Below are positions 22,545-33,337 of a stretch of 64,000 nt of DNA, piece by piece. Below the pieces are notes generated by a model that was given only the letters and a program-made list of their open reading frames with translations, was not told the origin of the DNA and did not search any database. This DNA is from Lucinisca nassula (Eukaryota; Mollusca; Bivalvia; Lucinida; Lucinidae). The DNA lies in NCBI GenBank assembly GCA_963580285.1, contig OY757025.1, forward strand, positions 120,687,223-120,751,222, in the 5' to 3' direction. Within the stretch, counting starts at the first letter, position 1; every line of letters starts with the position of its first letter. The position numbers and the translations under genes are program-made.

Positions 22545-23060
22545 TTTGTTAAAACCTTTTATGCACATCTCCTCGCAAACCAAAGTTCGTATTGAGCTGA
22601 AACTTGATGGTACGCATCAGGGAGACATGATGATTCAGATTTGCTAAAATCAAATTGTTCTGATATCCAAGACAGCTGCCATGGTGGCCATTTTGAAATT
22701 GTTCGAACGACATCTCCCAAACAAAAGGTTGAATTGAGCTGAAACCTGCTGGGAGGCATGGGGGTTCCATGGAGATTCGGATTTGCTCAAATCGTTCCGT
22801 TCCAATATCGAAGATGGCCGCCATGGTGGCCATCTTGAAATTCTTCAACTGACATCATTCTCCTCCCGAACCAAAGGTCAAATTGAGCTGAAACTTGATG
22901 GGAGACATCGGGATGACATAGAGATTCAGTTTACTCAAATCATTCCATTCCGATAGCCTAGATGGCATTGGTGGCCATTTTGAAAATTTTCAAACGACAT
23001 CTGCAAAGTGGATTTGCAAAGTGACAATTCAGATTTGTTAAAATTGTTTTGTTTCGATAT
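22545..23060 (+). mobile_element. Helentron-type internal repeats, about three ~145-bp modules
   Basis: ACATCTCC... followed by GAGCTGAAACTTGATGG and AAGATGGCCGCCATGGTGGC recurs at about 22563, 22709 and 22851. These are modules of the same style as the bounded elements, but no 5' head or 3' hairpin is recognised. Confidence 0.5.
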
Positions 23061-23142
23061 CCAAGATGATCAACGTCAACCCTTGTGGGTAATTTTGTGT
23101 CGTCTCCCAGTGGATTGGATGGATTGTTGGCATTAAACCCTT

Positions 23143-23365
23143 GTCGACCCTTGAATGTCATTTTGTGCGTCTCCAAGAGAATGGGAGAAAAGAGATAGAA
23201 AAGATAGTAGAGAGATGAAAGTGAGGGACAGAGGAGAAAGAGGAAAATGAATGGAAGTGTAGAAACAGAAGAAATAACCAATACCTGCTGCAGGGACAGC
23301 GGGCCTTGCCCAACTGTAAACCAGCATAGGTTGGATGCAAGATACATGGCACATTAGACTGGAAG
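23143..23365 (+). mobile_element. SINE-5 (GA-rich family)
   Basis: TCATTTTGTGCGTCTCCAAG, a purine-rich stretch (GATGAAAGTGAGGGACAGAG) and CTGCTGCAGGGACAG define the family. Other copies lie at 24118, 32049, 45310, 57010 and 59755. No tRNA-like head is obvious. Confidence 0.72.
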
Positions 23366-23476
23366 CTGTAAGCCAATTGAGTTATTATAAGAAACACAGA
23401 TTTTCTTGCTTCAATTCTCCTGTATTTCATGTCATTATATGGGCCCCGTCAAGCGATTTTGGTACTTATCGCCTCT

Positions 23477-23542
23477 GCGAGCAGCGAAGGTTCAGGCGAG
23501 CCTGCGCATACGCGCAGTCTTGCCAGAACCTTCGCTGCTCGC
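23477..23542. repeat. 66-bp cruciform-forming palindrome
   Basis: GCGAGCAGCGAAGGTTC (23477-23493) pairs with GAACCTTCGCTGCTCGC (23526-23542). A second hairpin, CTGCGCATACGCGCAG, sits in the loop. It is GC-rich in an AT-rich context and has no copy here. Confidence 0.8.
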
Positions 23543-24009
23543 TCATACAAGCAGTGAATCAAGAGGAACTTTCAGACAGAAAGCCATATCCCTGGCCCCT
23601 CTGAATGGCTGGGCATGCGCAGTTAAACTTTGTCATGACGGAATGCTCGAAGACACAAATTCGCTTGGCAGGGCTCATATATAATGCACAGTAATTTCTT
23701 TTATATGCTAATACCATTAAAGGAAATGTAAAGAAAATACAGAAGAATCTACTTAACCACAGCTCTCCAAGTAGCAACAAGTTAACTAGCATGATGCTGA
23801 ATATTTCAGTAGGCTCGTAACACTCCTCCCCTATTTTCAGCCAATTGTGTCATTGCATGGTTTTGAGTTTTTTTACCATAGATTCTGAAGCTGATTAAAT
23901 CAAAGTACTTAAAGTACTAAGGAAAGTTGATTTATGAGGAATAATTATTATATAACAATGTTAGTCGTAGATCAAGCAGTTATCTAGATATTTTGTTTAA
24001 ACAAATATA

Positions 24010-24082
24010 GAGACTAACTTCCCATATCACAGGTCCTGGTGTATGAATGACATTTGACGTGTCACCAGTAACAATTCTGATT
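24010..24082 (+). mobile_element. LINE 3' tail fragment
   Basis: This stretch (GAGACTAACTTCCCATATCA onward) matches the end of the dead LINE at 48775-48843 with few changes. It is a short 3' end, as expected of 5'-truncated LINE insertions. No body is attached. Confidence 0.6.
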
Positions 24083-24117
24083 CTGGTTAACAAATTCGAC
24101 AAAGAAAAAATGAATCA

Positions 24118-24740
24118 TCGATTGTTTTGAGTTTAACGACAGGTCAACCCTAGTGGATCATTTTTGTCTTCTCCAACAGAAAGGGGAAAAAAGATAGAAG
24201 AGACAGTAGAGAAGATGATTTGTTTTTTTTTTTGTTGTTGTTGTTGTTTAATTTAACGTTTAACTTCCCCGTCGACACTGTAAAGGTCATTTTAGAGACG
24301 TTGCTTCCAATTTGTGGGTCTTTCACCCGACATTGAGATGAAATGACATCTCAAGCCCTGCCACCCAATGAAACCAATAGGGTTCATAAGAATGGACGGA
24401 CCGACTCACACCGCTTTTCCTGGGCAGGCTTAGATCCTTTAAGCAGATTACCAGTACTCGTGTGCGGGTCGGTTTCAGCTGTGCGTGGAAGCATCATGCA
24501 GCCCATATATTTCTCCAAGCCCCGATGGGCAGGGCCGTTGTAGAGAAGATGAAAGTGAGGGACAGAGGAGAAAGAGGAAAATGAATGGAAGTGTAGGAAC
24601 AGAAGAAATATCAACACTCAGTCACTCTACCGTTACCTGCTGCAAGGACAGCAGGTGTTGCCCAAATGTAAGTCAATATCAGCTGGACTCCCCGGTGACA
24701 CAAGATACACATCGCCATTGCCTCACTCAACTACTCCCAC
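24118..24740 (+). mobile_element. SINE-5 interrupted by a SINE-1
   Basis: The left part is 24118-24218 and the right part 24553-24740. Once 24219-24552 is removed the two join into one element colinear with 23143-23365 and 57010-57260. The duplicated GTAGAGAAGATGA (24206-24218, 24540-24552) marks the insertion. Confidence 0.82.
24219..24539 (-). mobile_element. SINE-1, full length, with 13-bp target duplication
   Basis: GTAGAGAAGATGA lies on each side. On the minus strand it runs from a GCCCATCGGGGCTTGG head to a tail with a poly-A/CAA tract (TTGTTGTTGTTG on the plus strand). It gives the clearest definition of SINE-1 length, about 320 bp including tail. Confidence 0.92.
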
Positions 24741-24864
24741 GAAGAAAATACGGAAGAAAGAAAGATAAACGTGCCTGCCAATTTCTTCATGATCCAACCA
24801 TAAATTTCTATATTTGCTCAGTACATATCTGCTAATAATCTTACAGAGAAGTTCTCCTAACGGG

Positions 24865-25163
24865 AGACCCCCGCCCATAGGGGCTTGAAGAAATATATGG
24901 GCTGCATGATGCTTCCACGCAGAGCTGAATCCGACCCGCATACTAGTACTGGTAAACCACTTAGAGGATCTAAGCCTGTCCAGGAACCGCGGTGCGAGGC
25001 GGACCGTCCAAGCTAATAAACCTTATTGGTTTCATTGGACGACAGGGCTTGAGGTGTCATTTCATCTCAAAGTCGGGTAAAAGTTCCACAAAATTGGGAG
25101 CAAGTCTCCAAAATAACCTTTACAGTGTTGATGGGGACGTTAAACCTCAAATCAATCAATCAA
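24865..25163 (+). mobile_element. SINE-1, full length, with 12-bp target duplication
   Basis: TCTCCTAACGGG at 24853-24864 and TCTCCTAGCGGG at 25164-25175 flank it. It starts AGACCCCCGCCCATAGGGGC and ends AAATCAATCAATCAA. One mismatch in the duplication suggests moderate age. Confidence 0.92.
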
Positions 25164-25175
25164 TCTCCTAGCGGG

Positions 25176-26115
25176 CACATGATGTCTTAGCAACGACGTG
25201 TTCGTTTGGGGGTCGGGACATAAAAAGGAGAATAACTTGACAAAAAATATCATTTTTTAAACAATTTGATTTAGACATTATAACTCTGGTCAGACACCGC
25301 GTTTACCCAAGGCGAATTATAATACGTTTATTCCCACCTGTACGGGGTCCTGAAAACATTAACCCATAAATGTCAATTGTTTCAATTCTGTGACATTTGG
25401 AAACAGTTAAGATAGATTAGAGGCCACAGAATGTTGCGTCTGATCGGTTTCTTTACTATTTGCTAAAATACGGAAATTGATTTAAACAACACGTGTTTTG
25501 TAATATTAGAGCTCTCGAAAGCAGGCAAACTGTAGGTCAGTAAAGGGTTGTTTAGTTGGTCAATGATAAGCTAACCCTTTTAACCCTGTAGACCGCTGCA
25601 GACGCCGAGGTAGAAATATACTGTATCTATGCAAACCTTGTAGATCCTGATAAGACGGCACGTAGCTAGAACGTCTCGCCAGAATCTACATGTACACTGT
25701 TTGTATTCCTGTCAGTGGACTAATCAGAAATCCTTTTCTATAAGAATATATTTAAAGCGAGAAGAGTCCTGTTTAGAAACTTAGGGATGAAAGAGTAAAA
25801 CATAAATATCACCGAAAAGCGCGTAGGAAAATAGTTCCAGAGAACTGTTTTTTTTTTTTTTTCTTCAGAATTCGTCTTTCTGTGCCAATTTATATTCAAT
25901 CCGTATAAAGTTTCGAAAACTGAAATATTTTGAAAGACGTTCCATGCGGGGCCGGCCTGCAAAATTAATTTTCAAGAGTTCATTTGGACTATTTTATGCA
26001 GCGTACGAACAACGGAAGTGGAGCAACGCGGTCCAGTACCGGAAGTAGAAATGCAATGACAAAGAAACTTGATTTAAAAAATCAACTTTCAAAAACAGTA
26101 TAGATTCTGATCAGC
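25176..26115. other. Mostly featureless; degraded MITE fragments
   Basis: A decayed family D-like piece lies at about 25365-25470 and a decayed core hairpin at about 25610-25700. The rest is unique AT-rich sequence with no convincing ORF or exon. Confidence 0.45.
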
Positions 26116-26280
26116 CAGCTACCAGAGCCAGCCGGTATTTAAAAAAAAAGAAGATACTATCCAGGTTAGTTTGAGGTTAAAAGTGTCATAGTAGCAAATA
26201 GTCGAAGGCCCAGTCAACATTATTGAGGTCATATTGAGCTGGTCAGTGTACCTAACCACACCTTTTTTGGGCAGGCTTAT

Positions 26281-26469
26281 ACAGGGCAGTCCCTTTAGTA
26301 CTCTACTCATTATAACACGGTTTTGGTTATAACACGACCAGATCTTGCCTCCCAAATTGTCATTTTGCTATAACTTCTATATAAAAATATCCCTTTATAA
26401 CACGCTTCACTTAAAACATGGTCCTGTTCTATGCATCCCAAACATAGCGTTATAAAGGGACTGCCCTGT
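26281..26469. mobile_element. MITE P with ACAGGGCAGTCCCTTTA ends
   Basis: ACAGGGCAGTCCCTTTA at the left is inverted as TAAAGGGACTGCCCTGT at the right. The interior repeats TATAACACGG-type motifs. A second copy lies at 40526-40717. No ORF. Confidence 0.82.
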
Positions 26470-26542
26470 GCAGCACTTTGGGCAATCTACTGTACTAGCT
26501 TCAGTAAGTGTCCAGAAAAAGTTTGACCAGATAAACAGACCA

Positions 26543-26810
26543 GGGGCCATTTGTTCACTAATGATGTCATTAGTTAACAAATTGTTAAAACTTTGATCAT
26601 TTGATACGGCAAATAAGCTAATATCTGCTGAAAAATATGTGAGCAGCTTTTGCAAAAATATGTGAGCAGCTTTTGCAAGTGCAAAAGCTGCTCACATTTT
26701 TTTCAGCAAAATTTACTACAATAAATATAATATTGTACTTGGTAGAACAGTTAACAATTTGACCACTAACGAGCTTGTTAAGCTAATGAGGCTTTGAACA
26801 ACTGGGACCA
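26543..26810. mobile_element. MITE G with GGGGCCA-TTGTTC ends, copy 1
   Basis: GGGGCCATTTGTTC at the left and GAACAACTGGGACC at the right are inverted. The interior has a strong fold-back (GTGAGCAGCTTTTGCA with TGCAAAAGCTGCTCAC) and a local duplication of AAAATATGTGAGCAGC. Copies lie at 48845 and 49094. Confidence 0.8.
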
Positions 26811-26920
26811 GATAAATACACCAGCTCGACATAACCTTTCTAGTGTTGTCTGGGCCGTAAACTCCAGACCAAACTTCTTACCTGGCAATCAAAATCACTA
26901 CGCTATTTTTCAAGGTCTTC

Positions 26921-27133
26921 TTAACCCTTGTCCATCTGAATATTCATATATGCCAAACCCACTACCGATTATCAACCAATCGGATTACTTGATGCAAATT
27001 ATTGCAACAAATTCACAATCTGAATGACAAACAATGCAGATCCAGATCAGATGGCTTCTTCAGAAGCCATCTGATCTGGATCTTCATTGTTTCAAAGAAA
27101 AGGCATATCTGGGTTCAGCAGGACAAGGGTTAA
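26921..27133. mobile_element. TTAA MITE family B, link 1 of a chain
   Basis: TTAACCCTTGTCCATCTGAA and TTCAGCAGGACAAGGGTTAA are its ends. The core hairpin GATGGCTTCTTCAGAAGCCATC is intact. Its right TTAA (27130-27133) is the left TTAA of the next element. Confidence 0.88.
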
Positions 27134-27341
27134 CCCTTTTTGTACCAGATATATATAGCAGAAGCCCATTTCAAAATTTAGGGTGTCCGGTTGTGTTTTC
27201 ATCAAAATTTATTTGGAAAATGACTGAACATTTAGCAAACAGTGGAGGCCCTGATCAGATGCCATGTTCTGCGGCATCTTATCTGGACCTGCACTGTTTG
27301 CCAGTGTACCCGTTTAGGGGTTTCTTGTACAAAATCGGTTC
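27130..27341. mobile_element. TTAA MITE family C, link 2 of the chain
   Basis: It begins TTAACCCTTTTTGTACC at the shared TTAA and ends CTTGTACAAAATCGGTTCAA (right TTAA mutated). The core hairpin GATGCCATGTTCTGCGGCATC has two changes. Confidence 0.85.
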
Positions 27342-27389
27342 AAGTGAAAAGGGAGGGCAATTTTCACAAGCATATTTTTGTCTCTCTCA

Positions 27390-27673
27390 TTAACCCTTGT
27401 ACTGCTGGATAATTAAGTTAGCCAAACCCCTTTCTCACTTTAAACCAATCAAATTACTTGCTGTAATTTATCTTACAAATTCACAAACTGAATGACAAAC
27501 AGTGTAAATCCTGATCAGATGGCTTTCAGAAGCCATCTGATCTGGATCTGCACTGTTTGCAAAGGTAGGGGTTGTCGTGAACAGCAAGATAAGGCTTCTT
27601 CAGAAGCCATCTGATCTGGATCTGCACTGTTTGCAAAGGTAGGGGTTGTCATGAACAGCAGGATAAAGATTAA
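27390..27673. mobile_element. TTAA MITE family B with an internal duplication
   Basis: Ends are TTAACCCTTGTACTGCTGG and CAGCAGGATAAAGATTAA. The right arm from GGCTTCTTCAGAAGCCATC to GAACAGCAGGATAA occurs twice in tandem (about 74 bp), so the element is longer than the usual 213 bp. Its right TTAA is shared with the next element. Confidence 0.85.
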
Positions 27674-27866
27674 CCCATTTTTAAAGGAAACTATGTGGCT
27701 ACACTGCAGGCAGACCCAGATCATGGCTGTCAATGTTTGCCAAAAGTTTGAGCAACTCCTAAATAAGTTTATAGAAGTACTCGATCAGCATGACACGCCT
27801 AAAATTTGGGAATGGATCCCTACTGTATATAGTCATGAAGCTTCTCTTCGGTTCAAAAAGGGTTAA
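27670..27866. mobile_element. TTAA MITE family C, reversed and decayed
   Basis: It lies between shared TTAA sites at 27670-27673 and 27863-27866. The right part (CCTACTGTATATAG, GGTTCAAAAAGGGTTAA) matches the left arm of family C in reverse. The core is degraded. Confidence 0.7.
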
Positions 27867-28075
27867 CCCTTATCCTGCTGTTCACGACAACCCCTATCTT
27901 TGGAAACAGTGTAGATCCAGATCAGATGGCTTCTGAAGAAGCCATCTGATCAGGATCTACACTGTTTGACATTCAGTTTATGGATTTGTAAGAGTAAATC
28001 ACATCAAGTAATCTGATTGGTTCAAAGTCAGAAATGGGTGTGGCTAAACTGAATATTCAGCAAGAGAAGGGTTAA
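27863..28075. mobile_element. TTAA MITE family B, reversed, last link of the chain
   Basis: TTAACCCTTATCCTGCTG and AGCAAGAGAAGGGTTAA bound an intact core GATGGCTTCTGAAGAAGCCATC. It shares its left TTAA with the preceding element. Confidence 0.87.
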
Positions 28076-28097
28076 TGGGGGTCTACTCTTAAAGGAA

Positions 28098-28355
28098 ATT
28101 TAGTTTGTTTGTGTTGAGTTTTTATGTCCCCTTCAACACTATTTAGGTCATTTTGGGGATGTTGCTTCTGACTGTGTAAGTCTTCTTTACCCATCACTGA
28201 GATGAAGTGACATCTCAAGCCCTACCACCAAAAGGAACTGTAGGTGTTAAGGGACTTTCCAACTCGGGCAGGCTTAGATCTTCTAAGCAATATTTAACAG
28301 TACTCTAAAGTTTGGCCAGTTTCAGTTCTGCAAAGAAGCACCATGCAGCCAAGGC
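28098..28355 (-). mobile_element. SINE-1, diverged
   Basis: TTTTTATGTCCCCTTCAACA through GACATCTCAAGCCCTACC to GAAGCACCATGCAGCC matches SINE-1 on the minus strand with many substitutions. It is among the older copies here. Confidence 0.75.
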
Positions 28356-28561
28356 ACTCTTAGGAAATACTTTGCTTCTGTTTGGAGCAGATTCTTTCTT
28401 TAAATGGTTGATACCCATTTTTGGAGCCAACCTCAGTAACTGAGTCTTATGTCTTTGAGACCAGGACTGTTCAAGTGGTCATTAAGACCACTTTTAACAG
28501 TCCGCAATGTGGTCTCACACTAGAGGACACTGGGCAAAGAAAGCAAAAAGGAAGAACAAAG

Positions 28562-28706
28562 AACTTCTTTTTTTTCAGTTTTGGTTTTACAACCCTTTCA
28601 AGATTATTTCACTTATTTTGAGTCTCATGCTTATCAGAGATGAGTGAAAGCCAGAATACCGAGAGAAAAACCACCTGATCTCCTGTTGCAGAACTCGGTG
28701 TCTCGG
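28562..28706 (-). mobile_element. SINE-2, 3' part
   Basis: The T-rich start, GTTTTACAACCCTTTCAAGA and AAAACCACCTGATCTCCTGT match SINE-2 on the minus strand. It stops before the tRNA-like head. Confidence 0.75.
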
Positions 28707-28881
28707 AGAAAGAACATCTGAACCCTTTTAAATATGCCTCTAAAAGCAGAATTAGTCTTAATTTTTGCTGGTCTTAATAGCAGAATTTCAGTGTATCTGT
28801 TCGCCAAGTAACTCGTGAATAAGCCTTAATTACGAGGACAATACTCCATGAGCTGATAATATTTGCATATTGTATAAATAT

Positions 28882-29098
28882 TACTGTAATTATCGTAAAT
28901 ATTCGGACACCTCAGCTTCCTACCATACTTGCTGTAAAATTTGAACAAGAACAATTTTACTACCTGATGTTGTCTCTCAAAGTAGCTAGATGAGTGGCAA
29001 ACAATGTAGACCCAGCTGAGATGCCGCAAATTGCGGCATCTCATCTGGGTCTACATTGTTTGCTCAAGCCTATCTCTCCGAATAAATACGGTAAATAC
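28882..29098. mobile_element. MITE family E (E' variant) with intact hairpin
   Basis: TACTGTAATTATCGTAAATA and GAATAAATACGGTAAATACG bound it. The core is a near-perfect hairpin: GGCAAACAATGTAGACCCAG, loop region GATGCCGCAAATTGCGGCATC, and the complementary arm ending TACATTGTTTGC. Confidence 0.8.
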
Positions 29099-29399
29099 GA
29101 AATATTCCAAGTCTTGTAAATTGTTTGCTTGTTATACAGGAACAGAATCTTGTCATCAGTATGAACCATCTTAACCCATTTTTAACGGGAAACCCAAGAA
29201 CAGGTACAATAGCCCGTTTTATACAGGAAACCCCAGAATGGTAGCCCTTTTTATACAAGAATCTCCAGAATGGGTACAATTGCAAAACACAGGCCCAAAT
29301 CAGATGCCGCATTATGTGGCGTCTTTTTAGGGCCTTCTATCACGTTAACAAGTCTGACTTTATATAGAGACAACTGGGGTTTACAGGGGTATAAAATTA

Positions 29400-29696
29400 A
29401 TTAATGAAATTTGTGGGGGTATATAGGAGTGAGCTTGTCAGTCGGTCGGTTGGTCGGTCTGTCGGTCTGATGACTTGGTTTCCAGACGATAACTCAAAAA
29501 GCGCTTCACTGATTTTTATAATTTTTGGTACACTGATGTAACATCATAAAATACAGGTCAAGTTCGATTTCCACTACAATTTGTCAATTTTCGACATAGT
29601 TATGGCCCCTTTCAAGTGAAAAAATTGCAAAATGGCGCTGTTGTACTATCAAGGCAGTTTTTGTGGGGGTGTTCATCACCTTTAGTGATAGCTCTA
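29400..29696 (+). mobile_element. Helentron-like element, unexpanded
   Basis: GTGGGGGTATATAGGAGTGA with GTCGGTC-rich leader opens it. The 3' end has GTGGGGGTGTTC, the hairpin ATCACCTTTAGTGAT and AGCTCTAG followed by T. The exact 5' boundary is uncertain. It abuts the next element at a run of T. Confidence 0.65.
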
Positions 29697-29697
29697 G

Positions 29698-32014
29698 TTT
29701 TTAGCTCACCGTCACGTAGTGACGAGGTGAGCTTTTGGGATCACTTTTTGTCTGTCGTCCGTCGTGCGTCAGTCCGTAAACAATTTCTTTAAACGACATC
29801 TCCTCCTAAACCACTGATTGGATTTTGACCAAACTTCACAGGAATGATCCTTAGGTGGTCCCCTTTCAAAGTTTTTCAAATGGTTCCAGTCCGTTGCACA
29901 TCTAGGTCACAGGAGCCAAAAATAGATTTTTTTCACCAAAAACTTAAAAAATCTTCTTCTCTGAAACCACAAGGCCCAGGTCTTTGATATTTGGTATGAA
30001 GCTTCATCTAGTGGACCCCTACCAAGATTGTTCAAATTATAGTGCTGGGGCCAAAAATGCCCCCGCCCCGGGGCCCTTTGGTTTTACATAGGCTTATATA
30101 GGGAAAATCTTTAAAAATCTTCTTCTCTGAAACCACAAGGCCCAGGACTTTGATATTTGGTATGAAGATTCATCTAGTGGATCCCTACCAAGATTGTTCA
30201 AATTTAAGTGCTGGGACAAAAAATGCCCCTGCCACGGGGCCCTTTGGTTTTACATTGGCTTATATAGGGAAAATCTTTAAAAATCTTCTTCTCTGAAACC
30301 ATAAGGCCCCGGTCTTTGATATTTGGTATGAAGCTTCATCTAGTGGACCCCTACCAAGATTGTTCAAATTATAGTGCTGGGGCCAAAAATGCCCCCGCCC
30401 CGGAGCCCTTTGGTTTTACATGGGCTTATATAGGGAAAATCTTTAAAAATCTTCTTCTCTGAAACCACAAGGCCCAGGACTTTGATATTTGGTATGAAGC
30501 TTCATCTAGTGGACCCCTACCAAGATTGTTCAAATTATAGTGCTGGGACAAAAAATGCCCCCGCCACGGGGCCCTTTGGTTTTACATAGGTTTATATAGG
30601 GAAAATCTTTAAAAATCTTCTTCTCTGAAACCACAAGGCCCAGGTCTTTGATATTTGGTATGAAGCTTCATCTAGTGGACCCCTACCAAGATGGTTCAAA
30701 TCATAGTGCTGGGGCCAAAAATGCCCCCGCCCCGGGGCCCTTTGGTTTTACATAGGCTTATATAGGGAAAATCTTTAAAAATTTTCTTCTCTGAAACCAC
30801 AAGGCCCAGGACTTTGATATTTGGTATGAAGCTTCATCTAGTGGACCCCTACCAAGATTGTTCAAATTTTAGTGCTGGGACAAAAAATGCCCCCGCCACG
30901 GGGCCCTTTGGTTTTACATTGGCTTATATAGGGAAAATCTTTAAAAATCTTCTTCTCTGAAACCACAAGGCCCAGGTCTTTGATATTTGGTATGAAGCTT
31001 CATCTAGTGGACCCCTACCAAGATTGTTCAAATTATAGTGCTGGGGCCAAAAATGCCTCGCCCCGGGGCCCTTTGGTTTTACATAGGCTAAGATAGATAA
31101 AATCTTTAAAAATCTTCTTCTCTGAAACCACAAGGCCCAGGACTTTGATATTTGGTATGAAGCTTCATCTAGTGGATCCCTACCAAGATTGTTCAAATTA
31201 TAGTGCTGGGACAAAAAATGCCACCGCCCCAGGGCCCTTTGGTTTTACATTGGCTAATATAGGGAAAATCTTTAAAAATCTTCTTCTCTGAAACCACAAG
31301 GCCCAGGTCTTTGATATTTGCAATGAAGCTTCATCTAGTGGACCCCTACCAAGATTGTTCAAATTATAGTGCTGGGGCCAAAAATGCCCCCGCCCCGGGG
31401 CCCTTTGGTTTTACATAGGCTTATATAGGGAAAATCTTTAAAAATCTTCTTCTCTGAAACCACAAGGCCCAGGACTTTGATATTTGGTATGAAGCTTCAT
31501 CTAGTGGACTCCTACCAAGATTGTTCAAATTATAGTGCTGGGGCAAAAAATGCCCTAGTCCCGGGTCCCTTTGGTTTTACATAGGCTTATATAGGGAAAA
31601 TCTTTAAAAATCTTCTCTGAAACCACAAGGCCCAGAACTTTGATATTTGGTATGAAGCTTCATCTAGTGGACCCCTACCAAGATTGTTCAAATTATAGTG
31701 CTGGGGCAAAAAATGCCCTAGTCCCGGGTCCCTTTGGTTTTACATAGGCTTATATAGGGAAAATCTTTAAAAATCTTCTTCTGAAACCGCATGGCCCAGG
31801 TCTTTGATATTTGATGTGTAGCTTCATCTAGTGGACCTTTGCCAAGATTGTTCAAATTATAGCCTTTGTTGATGTTTGGTATGAAGCTTCACCTTTAAGA
31901 CCTCCCTCAACATTATGCACATTAAAGCCCTGGGGCCAATAATGGCCCTCTTTGGGGCCCACTTGTTACACTATGGATCAGGTGAGCGATCCAGGGCCAT
32001 CATGGCCCTCTTGT
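29698..32014 (+). mobile_element. Helentron-like element with a 166-bp / 332-bp internal array
   Basis: The 5' end TTAGCTCACCGTCACGTAGT has its inverse CAGGTGAGCGATCC at about 31979. The hairpin AGGGCCATCATGGCCCT and CTTGT follow. The core holds about 11 units of 166 bp (CCCTTTGGTTTTACATAGGC at 30074, 30240, 30406, 30572 and on). Two unit types alternate, one with GGTCTTTGAT and GGGGCC and one with GGACTTTGAT and GGGACA. No ORF. Confidence 0.85.
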
Positions 32015-32019
32015 TATTA

Positions 32020-32062
32020 TTTCTGCTCCAAGACATAGCTAGTGGGTACTCATTAGTTGTTA
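32020..32062. repeat. Truncated copy of the 22268-type palindromic element
   Basis: TTATTTCTGCTCCAAGACAT then GTGGGTACTCATTAG matches the left arm of the fold-back at 22277-22300. A SINE-5 abuts it. Confidence 0.5.
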
Positions 32063-32184
32063 TTTCTTCAGCATCAAGTTAACCATCACTGTCCTCTTTC
32101 TCCTATGTCCTTCATTTTATCTCCTCTACTGCCTCTATTTCATTTCTCCCTTTCTCTGGGAGATGACACAAAATGATTCTCAAG
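32049..32184 (-). mobile_element. SINE-5, target of a SINE-3 insertion
   Basis: The pyrimidine-rich strand (GTCCTTCATTTTATCTCCTC) and CACAAAATGATTCTCAAGGG match SINE-5 reversed. It is followed directly by the SINE-3 at 32196 and its duplicated target. Confidence 0.7.
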
Positions 32185-32195
32185 GGTTGATGTGT

Positions 32196-32527
32196 GTGTG
32201 TGTGTGTATTCGGGTTTAACGTCGCTTTCAACAATTTTTCAGTCATATCACAACGGTGTCTGGTTGCTACAGCGAGCTCAATGCTCACTTTTATAGTGCT
32301 GCCTCACTGAAGTATCATGTCCCAGACACATTACATGATACCACACCCAGTCACATTATCCTGACACAGGGTCGACCAGTCCTAGCTCTACCCCGTAAAT
32401 CTGAGTGCCAAGGGAGGAGCAGCTGGTACCATTTTTAACAACTTTGGTATGTCGCGGCCCACCATCTATCCTGTGACCTCCCGTTCCCCAGAGCGGACAC
32501 TCTACCAACTGAGCTATCGGGGCCGGT
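32196..32527 (-). mobile_element. SINE-3, full length, (TG)n tail, with 11-bp target duplication
   Basis: GGTTGATGTGT flanks it at 32185-32195 and 32528-32538. On the minus strand it opens ACCGGCCCCGATAGCTCAGT, a clear A-box (TAGCTCAGTTGGTAGA). The B-box is mutated in this copy. It ends in a CA/TG microsatellite. A better-preserved copy lies at 61277. Confidence 0.9.
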
Positions 32528-32576
32528 GGTTGATGTGTCATTATATGTTGATTGATCATTGATTGTCAGTATTGTT

Positions 32577-32884
32577 TTGTTTGTTAGATTTGAGGTTTAA
32601 CGTCCCCGTCAACACTGAAAAGGTCATTTTGGAGACGTTGCTTCTAATTTTGTGGGACTTTTACCCGACATTGAGCTGAAATGACATCTCAAGCCCTGCT
32701 TCCCAGTGAAACCAATAGAGTTTATAAGCATGGACGGGCCGACTGGCACTGCTTTGCCCGGGCAGACTTAGATCCTCCAAGTGGTCTACCAGTAATCCTG
32801 TGCAGGTAGGTTTCTGCTCTGCGTGGAAGCATCATGCAGCCCATATATTATTTCTTCAAGCCCCGATGGGTGGGGGCCGATTCA
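32577..32884 (-). mobile_element. SINE-1, near full length
   Basis: GGTTTAACGTCCCCGTCAAC through CATCATGCAGCCCATATATT to GCCCCGATGGGTGGGGGCC is a complete SINE-1 on the minus strand. Target duplication is not clear. Confidence 0.85.
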
Positions 32885-32965
32885 GTAGACTCGAGGTAAC
32901 TAAGCACAGTATCAATATGTTGCTGATGTCCACGTGGCTTTCACTGATCTGAAATAAATCCAATT

Positions 32966-33178
32966 ATAACTCTTATCATGCTGTTCACGACAACCCCTAT
33001 CTTTGGAAACAGTGTAGATCCAGATCAGATGGCTTCTGAAGAAGCCATCTGATCAGGATCTACACTGTTTGACATTCAGTTTATGAATTAGTAGGAATAA
33101 ATTACATCAAGTAATCTGATTGGTTCAAAGTCAGAGATGGGTGTGGCTAAAATGAATATTCCGCAAGGGAAGGGTTAA
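32966..33178. mobile_element. TTAA MITE family B, reversed
   Basis: It starts TATAACTCTTATCATGCTG (left TTAA mutated) and ends CAAGGGAAGGGTTAA. The core hairpin is intact and nearly identical to 27863-28075. Confidence 0.85.
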
Positions 33179-33337
33179 CAGTAATTTATTACCACGCTCT
33201 TCTCCTCATCCATCAGAGTGTTGTACAAAGGAACTGACTTGGCTCATTTGCTGGGACATTGGAAAACAGTGTAGAACTAGATCAGAATTGGCGTAATGTT
33301 TGTATCAAGTGTAACAGCCTAATTCTCCATTCAGGAT

